15,769 nucleotides of DNA from Rhodospirillales bacterium. Its GTDB lineage: Bacteria; Pseudomonadota; Alphaproteobacteria; Acetobacterales; Acetobacteraceae. Numbering within the stretch: the first letter of the stretch is position 1; every line of letters begins with the position of its first letter. A program made the position numbers and the translations under genes. This document shows, piece by piece, positions 7,568-13,989 of the stretch. The stretch is taken from positions 1-15,769 of the forward strand of contig JANXSA010000071.1 of NCBI GenBank assembly GCA_025352915.1. Reading direction: 5' to 3'. The notes below the pieces were generated by a model that did not search any database, was not told the origin of the DNA, and worked only from the letters and a program-made list of their open reading frames with translations.

Positions 7568-8674
7568 CTAGCTCACGACGATGCTCCCCGGCCGCACCAC
7601 CCCGGCAGGCCCGGGCGACACGTCCGCAGCACTGCCGTCCAGTTCCACAGCGGTCACATTGATCACGCTGGCCGAGGCGCCATAGGCCAGCTGCGCCAGC
7701 CGCGACCACGGCATGATCTCGCCGATGCCCAGCGCGGAAAGATGCGCGGTGATCGCCAGTTGCACCGCGGCGGCAACCTCGACATGCACCGCGTCCGGCG
7801 CGGTGACGATCGACAGCTCGACGCTCACGAGGAACACCGCCGGTGGCTGGACCGCGAAGCTGGTGCCCAGCGGACGCACCGCCTCAATCGCGCTGGCCGC
7901 CGCCGACAACAGCTCGGAAGACGGCGTGCCAGTGCCGTCATCGACCGTCACGACGAAGAATCCCGTGCCCACATTTTCGGCAATGCTGTAGCGCAGGCCT
8001 TGGCGCAACGACGACACGGCATAGCCGACCGCCACCGGCGTCGCCCGGCTGCGGCTGGCCAGGTAGTCACGAAAGCGCAGCCGCAGCGCCGCATCCGTCT
8101 CGGCATCCAGCCCGCCCGCCAACGGCCCGTCATTGGCCACCGTGTCCACCCCGGCCAACGCATCGGCAATCAGGGTGATGCTGCCGGCCTGGACATTGCC
8201 TGCGCTGCCCGGCGAGGCAGCCTCAACCGGCACCACCACGCTGCCGACGCCGGCGCCCATCACATAACCGGACTGCGCCACGTTCCAAGCCGGATGCGCG
8301 GTATCGGCGCGCACCGTGAACCCCTGCGCCGCATCGCCGGTGCGCACCAGCGCACCCGCCGGCACCAGCGCCGCCTCGGTGGTGGCAAAACGCGCCAGGC
8401 GAACCTGCCCGGTGGCGGGCACCGCCGGCAACCGCGCCAGCGCGAAATCCGCCATCCACGAATCGAGGTCCGCGTCCTGGCTCGTCGCCGCCCGCGTCAT
8501 GCTCTGCACTTGCAACACCAGCCACTGCATCCACAACGCCACCGAGGCATTCGCCTCCAGTATCGCGCGCAGCACCGAGCCGACCGACAAATCCACCAGC
8601 GCGCGCGAAGACGCCTGCACCGCCGCCGCGCCCGCGGACACCAGCGATGCGAAATCCTGAAGGCGCAACTGCAT
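7568..8674 (-). CDS. Baseplate assembly protein J-like (P2 gpJ / Mu gp47)
   Basis: A baseplate-J family protein of the baseplate periphery. I choose the ATG at 8674 (368 aa, MQLRLQDFASL) because it forms a TGATG stop/start overlap with the gp25-like gene. A GTG one codon earlier (8677) is an alternative. Recognisable pieces are SVLRAILEANASVALWMQWL (about 35-55), DADLDSWMADFALARLPA (about 65-85), then the family core with GSAGNVQAGSIT (about 145) and TDAALRLRFRDYLASRSR (about 185-205), and a late VDDGTGTPSSELLSA (about 240). The length and position between gpW/gp25 and gpI are canonical. The TAG stop is 41 bp before the gpI start. Confidence 0.92.
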   Translation of the reverse strand: MQLRLQDFASLVSAGAAAVQASSRALVDLSVGSVLRAILEANASVALWMQWLVLQVQSMTRAATSQDADLDSWMADFALARLPAVPATGQVRLARFATTEAALVPAGALVRTGDAAQGFTVRADTAHPAWNVAQSGYVMGAGVGSVVVPVEAASPGSAGNVQAGSITLIADALAGVDTVANDGPLAGGLDAETDAALRLRFRDYLASRSRATPVAVGYAVSSLRQGLRYSIAENVGTGFFVVTVDDGTGTPSSELLSAAASAIEAVRPLGTSFAVQPPAVFLVSVELSIVTAPDAVHVEVAAAVQLAITAHLSALGIGEIMPWSRLAQLAYGASASVINVTAVELDGSAADVSPGPAGVVRPGSIVVS

Positions 8675-9045
8675 CACTGCTCTCCCACGGTCAGGCTCAA
8701 ACTTTGCGTCTCGCCGCTATCGGCATCGGCATAGCGGATCGAGACGAACACCCGTCCGTCATCGCCCGCCCGCACCTCGACCACCGGCTCCGGACTGCGC
8801 GCCACCGCCGCCTCGCGGAAAATCTGACTGCGCACCACGGCACGGACGCGCGCGGCCGAGGCCGGCTGGCCGACAAACTGGCCCAGCCCCGCGCCGTACT
8901 CCGGCTGCCAGATATACTCGCCGGGATTGGTCAGCAGCCGGCGCAACACCCGCTGCCGCCCCAGCGCCACCCCCTCGGACAGCGCCAAATCACCAGTCGG
9001 CCCGGCCACGATATCGGCCCCGAACTCATGCGAAAGATCCGGCAT
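8674..9045 (-). CDS. Baseplate wedge protein, gp25/gpW-like (123 aa)
   Basis: The length and motif order are those of the T4 gp25 / P2 gpW / Mu gp46 baseplate family, which forms the inner wedge clamping the sheath to the hub. Residues 19-50 carry LALSEGVALGRQRVLRRLLT followed by NPGEYIWQPEYGAGL (about 40-55), the conserved 'Q.I..iL.T..GE....P.yG' core. The C-terminal half (IFREAAVARSPEP, then VFVSIRYADADSGE) gives the usual beta strands. The ATG at 9045 follows the spike gene stop by 6 bp, with a GAGGGAA ribosome site. The stop overlaps the gpJ start (TGATG). The family is named after the old 'gp25-like lysozyme' label, but no lysozyme activity is implied. Confidence 0.92.
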   Translation of the reverse strand: MPDLSHEFGADIVAGPTGDLALSEGVALGRQRVLRRLLTNPGEYIWQPEYGAGLGQFVGQPASAARVRAVVRSQIFREAAVARSPEPVVEVRAGDDGRVFVSIRYADADSGETQSLSLTVGEQ

Positions 9046-9051
9046 GTTCCC

Positions 9052-9555
9052 TCAATCCTGCGGCGATGGCGGGCCAGACAGGCTGGCGTGACCATGCTGG
9101 TTATAATGTGTTCGCAACGTATCCAACGCGCCATGCCCGTCGAACACCCGGCCCGACACATGCAAGTCTCCGGTGATCCGCACCGTCCCGTCATTGGCCA
9201 GCCGCAGCACCGCGCCCGAAGCATGGCGCAGCACCAGCTCGCCCACCGCACCCGCCGGCGCCGGACGGCGATCGGAAAAACACCCTCCCACCACCACGCC
9301 ATGCTCGGCGTCACCCTCCTGCGCCAGCACCAGCACCTGGTCGCCCGGCTGCGGCAGGCAGAACACCCCCCACCCCGCCCCAACCCACGGCGATGTCACC
9401 GGCAACCAGCCGGACAACACCCCCTCCGGCTGCAAACGAACCCGAACCGCATGGCGCGCGGCATCGGCACTGGTCACCTCGCCAAACCTGGCCTGACCCT
9501 GCGCCCGGTCCATCGCGCCAGCCTGCGCCTTCACCGCATTCAGAAACCGGTCCAT
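9052..9555 (-). CDS. Baseplate spike protein, P2 gpV / Mu gp45-like (167 aa)
   Basis: This is the membrane-piercing central spike. The start is the ATG at 9555 (MDRFLNAVKAQ), with a perfect AGGAGGT ribosome site. An open frame continues to 10377 across the hairpin repeat and gpD in another frame, but that part is not protein-like. Residues 25-95 form the expected OB-fold (RFGEVTSADAARHAVRVRL, then WLPVTSPWVGAGWGVFCLP and GDQVLVLAQEGD, GVVVGGCFS). Residues 110-140 form a short beta-prism (GAVLRLANDGTVRITGDLHV). The end, HYNQHGHASLSGPPSPQ, corresponds to the histidine-containing apex of this family, where HxH residues bind iron in Mu and P2 spikes. The gene is separated from gpD by the repeat at 9586-9789. 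Confidence 0.9.
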   Translation of the reverse strand: MDRFLNAVKAQAGAMDRAQGQARFGEVTSADAARHAVRVRLQPEGVLSGWLPVTSPWVGAGWGVFCLPQPGDQVLVLAQEGDAEHGVVVGGCFSDRRPAPAGAVGELVLRHASGAVLRLANDGTVRITGDLHVSGRVFDGHGALDTLRTHYNQHGHASLSGPPSPQD

Positions 9556-9585
9556 CAGACCTCCTCGGTGTGGTTGGTGGCAGAG

Positions 9586-9789
9586 GTAAGCAAGGCCAGG
9601 GCTCTGCCCTGGACCCGCTGGGGCCTGAGGCCCCAGACCCCCATCCAGTTGAAGCGCCTTCGGCAAACGGGGCCGGCTCGGCCTGGGGGTCAGATCGAGA
9701 TGACCCCCTTTGCCGAAGGCGCTTAAGGGTCGAGGTCCAGGGTCTCGGACCCTGGTGGGGTCGAGGGGTAAAGCCCCCGCCTTGCTTAC
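9586..9789. repeat. Multi-hairpin palindromic intergenic repeat, copy 2
   Basis: It lies between gpD-like and spike genes and is the better preserved copy. An 11-bp inverted repeat bounds it: GTAAGCAAGGC (9586-9596) and GCCTTGCTTAC (9779-9789). Inside are CCAGGGC-tct-GCCCTGG (9596-9612), TGGGGCC-tga-GGCCCCA (9619-9635), a central stem with arms at 9652-9667 and 9709-9724 (AAGCGCCTTCGGCAAA) enclosing GGGGGTCA/TGACCCCC (9685-9692, 9701-9708), CCAGGGTC-tcg-GACCCTGG (9737-9755) and a GGGG-taaag-CCCC stem near 9765-9776. On the coding strand it starts at the TAA stop of the gpD-like gene. Hairpin order and most loops match copy 1, while stem bases differ in paired fashion (for example GAGGGC versus CCAGGGC), which hints at selection on structure or gene-conversion-like spread. 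Confidence 0.92.
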
Positions 9790-10883
9790 TCCGCCGCCGA
9801 CCGCGCCGCGGGGCTTGTGGCCTGGCTGCTGGTGCTGGCGTTGCGGGCGCGCAGGGTTTGGGTGAAGCCTCGGCTGACGTGCAGGGTTCGGTCCACTTCG
9901 TCGATCCAGTATTCCTGGTCGAAGTCGGTTTGGGTGCCTTCCAGGCGGATGGTGGTGCGCGGTGCCATGGCCAGTTCGCCCGGCATTTCGGCAACCACCA
10001 CGCGTTCGTGGCGGGTCAGTTCGGCCAGGCGGCGTTGTGCGAGTTTCAGCGCTTCGTCGGGGGTAAGGTTGGGGACGATGTAGACGTGGCGCTGTACTTC
10101 GCCGCGTCCGCTGCCGCGGCGGCGGCGCGCAATGCGGATGAAGGCTTGCTGCTGGCGCGCGTTCCAGCTTTTGACCACCACCTCGATATCGCGCGCGAGC
10201 GTCAAGGATCGTTCCAGCCGCAGCCCGGTGACGTTGGCGCGGCCGAACGGCCCGTTGCTGGCGCGCAGGGTGAAGGCGGTTGCTTGCGCGGCGCGGGCCG
10301 GGCGGAAATGCAGCGTCGTGCCGGTGACCCAGACATCGAAGCCTTCCAGCCCCGCCAGTGTGACCAACAGATCCCATTCCGTGGTGGCGCGGCTGAACTG
10401 GTCGAGCGTGATCCGGTCGCGTTGCAGTTGCCAGTAGCGGCCGACCGGCGTTGTGGTTTGCGTCACATCGGCCGACAGCCCGCGCCGCTGCGCCAGCAGG
10501 CTGGCGATCTCGCTGGCGGTGCGGTTGGAGAAGCTCTCCTGCGTCCGCGCCTCGATCAGCCGCGCGGTCAGGTCGCGCCCGGACAGGAACACCAGGCGCC
10601 GGACGGCATCCATCTCCAATTGATCGACCTCGCCCTGGATCAGGCTGGCGCGCCCACCATCCATCGCCACCCCGACATCGACGATCAACCGATCGGAAGA
10701 CATCCAGGCCGCAGGCGGTGTGTTGCCAAGCGCCACCACCAGCGAGAATCGGTCGGCGGCGTAATGGTTGTTGCTGGTGACACGGGCCGAGACGGCGTTT
10801 TCGACCGCCTGACCGTCGACGGATACCAGCAGCCGGGGCCGCCGCACCGTGCCCAAACGCGGTTCACTGTTCAGCAATGCCAC
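9786..10883 (-). CDS. Baseplate hub protein, P2 gpD / Mu gp44-like (365 aa)
   Basis: A late-control-D / baseplate hub protein that holds the spike. It starts at a GTG (10883) inside the end of the gpX-like gene (20-bp overlap), with GGGGG just upstream. Residues about 15-110 form the first beta-barrel-like domain (RPRLLVSVDGQAV, ADRFSLVVALG, LIQGEVDQLEMD, FLSGRDLTARLIEART). About 120-175 is a small helical insertion (TASEIASLLAQRRGLS, then LDQFSRATTEWDLLVTLA). About 240-330 is the C-terminal hub domain (TPDEALKLAQRRLAEL, then MPGELAMAPRTTIRLEG and YWIDEVDRTLHVSRGF). The order X-D-V fits a contractile tail. The TAA stop is the first codon-sized unit of the hairpin repeat. Confidence 0.9.
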   Translation of the reverse strand: MALLNSEPRLGTVRRPRLLVSVDGQAVENAVSARVTSNNHYAADRFSLVVALGNTPPAAWMSSDRLIVDVGVAMDGGRASLIQGEVDQLEMDAVRRLVFLSGRDLTARLIEARTQESFSNRTASEIASLLAQRRGLSADVTQTTTPVGRYWQLQRDRITLDQFSRATTEWDLLVTLAGLEGFDVWVTGTTLHFRPARAAQATAFTLRASNGPFGRANVTGLRLERSLTLARDIEVVVKSWNARQQQAFIRIARRRRGSGRGEVQRHVYIVPNLTPDEALKLAQRRLAELTRHERVVVAEMPGELAMAPRTTIRLEGTQTDFDQEYWIDEVDRTLHVSRGFTQTLRARNASTSSQATSPAARSAAE

Positions 10884-11049
10884 CCCCCGCGGAGGCGTCG
10901 ATGGCCGGCAGTTTCAGCCGCACCACGCCCTCCAGCATCGGATCGTCGAGCCCGTTCAGCCGGGCGATGCGCAGCCATTGGGTGGCATCGCCAAGCTCCG
11001 CCGCCGCCACATGGAACAGCGTTCCACCGGCCTGCAAAATCGTGCGCAT
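10864..11049 (-). CDS. Tail protein X / LysM-like baseplate protein (61 aa)
   Basis: A short protein of the gpX/LysM-like tail family. It contains LFHVAAAELGDATQWLRIA (about 12-30) and RLNGLDDPMLEGVVRLKLP (about 30-48), the pattern of a single LysM-type fold with 'N....P..l..G..L.iP'. In P2-like tails such proteins connect tube and hub. The ATG at 11049 follows GGAGTACGAC. It overlaps the GTG of the gpD-like gene by 20 bp, pointing to translational coupling. The length is at the lower end of the family but complete. Confidence 0.85.
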   Translation of the reverse strand: MRTILQAGGTLFHVAAAELGDATQWLRIARLNGLDDPMLEGVVRLKLPAIDASAGGGIAEQ

Positions 11050-11076
11050 GTCGTACTCCCGCCTGTTGTAGACAAC

Positions 11077-11802
11077 CTATCCGGCCATCCCCTCCGCCCC
11101 GGCACTGGCCCGCCCCAGCGGTCCGCGCGCCTCGGCCAACGCGGCCAACGCGGCGGCGTCATCGCGCGCAGCCAGCCGCCCGGCGGCGGTCGTGGTATCG
11201 GCCGCGCGCAGCCGTCCGCCGCGTTGCGCAATCGCCTGGTCCAGCGACGCCTGTTGCCCGCGCAGCCCGCTCACCGCCGCCCCCTGCGCCGCCGTGCCGG
11301 AGCGCAGCGCGCCGGGTGCTGCAACCAGGGCCGCCAGCCCCGCGACATCGACCACACCCTCCAGTGCGGCGAACTCCGCGCCCCCGAGCGCGCCGATATC
11401 GGCCAGCACCCCGGCGGCCAGCGACAACCCGCCCTCCGCCAGTCCCTCCGCCTCGTCGCGCAGCACGGTGCAGGCGATGCGATAAGGGATCCAGTTGTCG
11501 CGGGCATAGTTGGCCTCGAACCGGCCGACCACCACGGAGTAGAAGAAGCTCCCCCAGGACAGCGGCCAGACCCGCCCGCCGGCACGCATCAGGTCGATCG
11601 CCCGCGCCCGGAACACCGCGTCCGCGCCGCTGAACACGCCTTCCCAGACGATGTCGGCGTCATCGCGCCCCATCGCGTCGATCACCCGCCGCCCGCCGGG
11701 CAGCCGATGCACCGCCAGGCGCTGCCGCCCGCCCCAGAAAACCCGGGACGGGAGCTCGAACGCCTCCAGCAGCACCGGCCCGATCAGCAGATACTCCGAC
11801 AT
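11077..11802 (-). CDS. Tail/baseplate protein with DNA-circularisation-N-like domain, Mu gp43-like (241 aa)
   Basis: Residues about 20-120 match the so-called DNA circularisation protein N-terminal domain (HRLPGGRRVIDAMGRDDADI, then VWEGVFSGADAVFRARAIDL and PLSWGSFFYSVVVGRFEANY, ending WIPYRIACTVLRDE). In Mu-like tails this gene (N, gp43) sits between tape measure and gpD and acts in tail/baseplate assembly. The second half (about 125-241) is Ala-rich and helical, with a variable sequence. An ATG at 11802 follows GGAGGCGGC. It is the first clear baseplate gene after the cargo block, 27 bp downstream of the last cargo gene, so cargo and baseplate genes probably share a transcript. Confidence 0.85.
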   Translation of the reverse strand: MSEYLLIGPVLLEAFELPSRVFWGGRQRLAVHRLPGGRRVIDAMGRDDADIVWEGVFSGADAVFRARAIDLMRAGGRVWPLSWGSFFYSVVVGRFEANYARDNWIPYRIACTVLRDEAEGLAEGGLSLAAGVLADIGALGGAEFAALEGVVDVAGLAALVAAPGALRSGTAAQGAAVSGLRGQQASLDQAIAQRGGRLRAADTTTAAGRLAARDDAAALAALAEARGPLGRASAGAEGMAG

Positions 11803-11829
11803 GCCGCCTCCGAATGGTTGATGGTGGGC

Positions 11830-12417
11830 TCAGCCCAAAATCGAATCCCGCCAGGCTTCCCAGCCATAGCGCTCATGCAATCCGTCCAGCCCGAAGGCCA
11901 CGCCGAGCCGCCGCCGATAGCAGCGAAACCCATCCGGCCATTTGCAGAATCCCGGCTGGCGCCGCCGATGATCGATGGCGGCTGCCGCATTGGCCGGGCT
12001 GGAGAACAGCCCGATGCCCTTCGCACTCCATGGATCGACCGGCGCGCCGGGATAGCGAAACTGGAAGTGCCAGACATGGAACATCGTGGCCGGCATCCCG
12101 GCCGGCGTCGGCTCGGGCAACTGCATCACATCGGCCAGATCGGCCGACGGGGGACCGTCATCCCAATATTCGGCAAAGCCCTGTTCCCACGCCCCGTCGC
12201 CATCGAGCCTTTCATGCCCGATCCAAAACCCCAGCGGCCACGCCCGCAGCCCCGGCCGATGCCGCAGCCGCTCGCGCGCCTCCTCGGCGTGGCTGCGCCG
12301 GGCGAAGTGGCCGAGCAGCAGATGCGGCAGCTCATCGTCATGCGCCATCCAGTCGTCTTCCGTGCCCTGCCAGTGCCACAGCGACCAGATCACCGGCCCG
12401 TCCGGCGCATCGCTCAT
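11830..12417 (-). CDS. Two-module WPxGF protein, putative immunity-type, paralogue of 13986-14648 (195 aa)
   Basis: I do not know an assigned function. The protein is two related modules. Module 1 is about residues 10-78: WSLWHWQG, then LLLGHFARRSHAEEARERLR, GLRAWPLGFWIGHERLD and EQGF. A linker follows (about 80-103: ADLADVMQLPEPTPAGMP). Module 2 is about 104-195: VWHFQF, KGIGLFSSPANAAAAI, QPGFCKWPDGFRCYRRRLG. The module fits an uncharacterised bacterial family of pattern 'iGvYsS...A..AI..l...PGF...PdGF.i..y.LD...w..GF' (I believe the DUF7336 type), often seen beside polymorphic toxins. It is a close paralogue of the 220-aa protein: the last 64 residues are about 84% identical by eye. The start at 12417 gives an ATGA overlap with the gene upstream. 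There is no signal peptide, so it is probably cytoplasmic. Confidence 0.8.
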   Translation of the reverse strand: MSDAPDGPVIWSLWHWQGTEDDWMAHDDELPHLLLGHFARRSHAEEARERLRHRPGLRAWPLGFWIGHERLDGDGAWEQGFAEYWDDGPPSADLADVMQLPEPTPAGMPATMFHVWHFQFRYPGAPVDPWSAKGIGLFSSPANAAAAIDHRRRQPGFCKWPDGFRCYRRRLGVAFGLDGLHERYGWEAWRDSILG

Positions 12418-12974
12418 CCCCCGCCCTCCGGCAGCAAGCCATCGGGGAAGGCGTCCTCGTCCAGCCGGTATTCCTCGATGACAAACCCGTCCGGCCAGTC
12501 GCGGAATCCCACGTCGCCGCACACCCGCCGGATCGCCGCCTTGGCCCGCACCGGGCTCGAATAAACCCCGATGCCCTTCTCGTCCGCCGCCGCGCCGCCG
12601 GTGCGATGGACCAGGCGATACAACCGCATGCCGGGCACCACCGGCGCCGACCTGCGGCCAATGCGCGGCCGGCGCGCGCGCGGCACCGGACCGGTCGCCG
12701 TCGGCGCGTCGAGCGCTTCCTCCCAGGTGATGAAGCCACCGCTCCAAGCGACATCGTCCAGCGTGTTGCCGAAGCGGCGGAAGCCGCCCGGCCAGGCGCA
12801 GAATCCCGGCTTGCCGCGCAGCCGGACAATCGCCGCCTCGGCGCTGGCAACACGCGCATAGATGCCAACCAGGCGCTCGCTGCCATCCTCGTCCCACTCG
12901 GCATCGGGTCCGATCCGGAAATGCCAGAGCGGATGCAAGGCACGTTCGGGCGCATAGCTCGGCGGGTCAGTCAT
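12414..12974 (-). CDS. Two-module WPxGF protein, putative immunity-type, divergent (186 aa)
   Basis: Function unassigned. Like its neighbour it has two modules of the same family, but more diverged. The first, about residues 13-80, reads LHPLWHFRIG, RLVGIYARVASAEAAIVRLR, KPGFCAWPGGFRRFGNTLDD, VAWSGGF. A basic linker follows (RRPRIGRRS, about 100-108). The second, about 112-180, reads MRLYRLVHRTGG, KGIGVYSSPVRAKAAIRRV, GFRDWPDGFVIEEYRLDEDA. The second module is the closest of the six in this window to the general family pattern, including the acidic 'EEYRLDED' strand. The start is the ATG at 12974. Its TGA overlaps the ATG of the next gene by 4 bp. The gap to the membrane-protein gene upstream is 50 bp. 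A cytoplasmic immunity-like or toxin-binding protein is the best inference. Confidence 0.78.
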   Translation of the reverse strand: MTDPPSYAPERALHPLWHFRIGPDAEWDEDGSERLVGIYARVASAEAAIVRLRGKPGFCAWPGGFRRFGNTLDDVAWSGGFITWEEALDAPTATGPVPRARRPRIGRRSAPVVPGMRLYRLVHRTGGAAADEKGIGVYSSPVRAKAAIRRVCGDVGFRDWPDGFVIEEYRLDEDAFPDGLLPEGGG

Positions 12975-13024
12975 GCTTCATCATCCGCTCCGCAACGAAG
13001 GCTGACCATACCGCTGCCGCCCAA

Positions 13025-13519
13025 TCACGGCCCCAGGCTGCGCTGCCCGCCATCATGCGGCGGCGCTGCCAGCACCACCGTCAGTTCCACCCCGGCCACC
13101 GGCGCCGGGTCCAACCGGGCGCCGGACCAAGGTGTCAACGCCAACCGGACGGCCGCATCACCAGTCCATGCCACCGTCACCCCGTCGGCGTCCCCCGCAC
13201 TCTCCCATGCGGCCAGAGTATGGCGCGTGTTCGGTGACACCACGCGCCAAGCAACCAGGCGCGACAACGTCTCCACAAAAATCCAGCCGTGGTCGCATTC
13301 CTGATGCTCCAGGCGCATCGCCAGCCTGCCATCGCGCGACACCATCGTCTCCCCGACTCCCAGGCGGGCACAGGGTGGGTTGCGGGTCCATGGCCGCGTC
13401 AGCCCCAACACAATGCCCACCAGCACCCAGCCCACCGCGCACACGGCGCCAACCGCCAGCCGGCGGCGCAGCGCAGCCCGGCGGCCGTTCTCAGATGTGG
13501 GCGTCATCGTACGGGTCAT
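13025..13519 (-). CDS. Small single-pass membrane protein, unknown function (164 aa)
   Basis: Not recognised. Residues about 13-20 are basic (RRAALRRRL) and about 20-43 form one hydrophobic segment (LAVGAVCAVGWVLVGIVLGL), so an inner-membrane anchor with a periplasmic C-terminal domain of about 115 residues is likely. That domain is beta-rich (SRDGRLAMRLEHQECDHGWI, then RLVAWRVVSPNTRHTLAAWE, VTVAWTGDAAVRLALTPW) with two cysteines (about residues 54 and 77) that could pair. The start is uncertain: an ATG at 13519 or one four codons later at 13507, both with weak ribosome sites and both inside a 17-codon upstream ORF. The surroundings suggest an immunity or accessory protein of the same cassette, but nothing in the sequence proves it. 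Confidence 0.7.
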   Translation of the reverse strand: MTRTMTPTSENGRRAALRRRLAVGAVCAVGWVLVGIVLGLTRPWTRNPPCARLGVGETMVSRDGRLAMRLEHQECDHGWIFVETLSRLVAWRVVSPNTRHTLAAWESAGDADGVTVAWTGDAAVRLALTPWSGARLDPAPVAGVELTVVLAAPPHDGGQRSLGP

Positions 13520-13544
13520 GCTGCGGCGTGGTGTTACTTTTCAT
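13491..13544 (-). CDS. Possible 17-aa leader peptide overlapping the membrane-protein start
   Basis: A very short ORF (MKSNTTPQHDPYDDAHI) starts 10 bases after the DUF4279-like stop. Its ribosome site (GGCGGAGG) is much better than that of the membrane protein it overlaps. It ends inside the membrane-protein gene in a different frame, so translating it could open the weak downstream start by coupling. Alternatively it is the relic of an older N-terminus. Evidence is limited to the ribosome site and the position. Confidence 0.3.
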   Translation of the reverse strand: MKSNTTPQHDPYDDAHI

Positions 13545-13554
13545 GGCCTCCGCC

Positions 13555-13989
13555 TCAATCCATATCCGGAAAGACCTCGATATCGAGATTCATCCCCAGC
13601 GCCGCCATCCTCCGCATCGTCTCAGCCGTCAGCACATCGCCGATGTTGCGCTCGCCCGGCAGCGACACCTTGATCTGAATGTCCCCGCCCTCGCCCAGCA
13701 GCCGCGCTACCAACGCTGCATGCGCCTCCAACCCGGCCAATTTCTCCAGCAGTGCCACCAGGAAGTCGCGCCGGGCTTCCACCCTGCGCCGCGCCACCCA
13801 ATAGCTCTGCGGCCAGCGTCCGGGTAGTGGATCGCCACGCATCGTCGTGCGTGGCAGCCCCATCTGCCAGCAGCGGAAGGGAGCGCGCCGGAACGCCTCG
13901 GTCAATAAAGCGGGATCGATCGTGGGGTGCCATATCTGGACCGAGATCACGAACCGCAGCGCAGCCGCCTCGTCATCCATGGCCGTCAT
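13555..13989 (-). CDS. DUF4279-like protein, putative immunity protein (144 aa)
   Basis: The start is the ATG at 13989 (MTAMDDEAAALRFVISV), which makes an ATGA overlap with the preceding gene; a longer open frame to 14292 is a shadow. The pattern agrees with the DUF4279 family. An N-terminal strand is followed by a DP..LT element (VQIWHPTIDPALLTEAFRRA, about 16-35). Next come GLPRT...GDPLPGRWPQSYWV (about 44-66), a helix (DFLVALLEKLAGLEAHAALV, about 75-95), and the end strand-turn GDIQIKVSLPGERNIGDVLT then MAALGMNLDIEVFPDMD. DUF4279 proteins are small, cytoplasmic and often encoded beside polymorphic toxins, so an immunity role is the usual inference. The sequence itself shows only the fold family. 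Confidence 0.75.
   Translation of the reverse strand: MTAMDDEAAALRFVISVQIWHPTIDPALLTEAFRRAPFRCWQMGLPRTTMRGDPLPGRWPQSYWVARRRVEARRDFLVALLEKLAGLEAHAALVARLLGEGGDIQIKVSLPGERNIGDVLTAETMRRMAALGMNLDIEVFPDMD

Noticed and set aside
7527..7709. N-terminal extension of the gpI-like ORF
   Set aside because: It overlaps the end of gpJ, has no family-like sequence, and a good ribosome site precedes the ATG at 7526.
9101..9108. TTATAATG resembling a -10 promoter element
   Set aside because: It lies inside the spike coding sequence, on the plus strand relative to all genes, with no matching -35 and no plus-strand gene to serve.
9586..9789. CRISPR array or a protein-coding gene (LDPLGPEAPDPHP frame) in the repeats
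   Set aside because: There are no regularly spaced direct repeats with unique spacers. The peptide simply arises from translating the palindromes and has no start of its own.
9556..10377. N-terminal extension of the spike ORF back to 10377
   Set aside because: It crosses the hairpin repeat and the gpD gene in another frame. The ATG at 9555 has a perfect AGGAGGT site and gives the normal family length.
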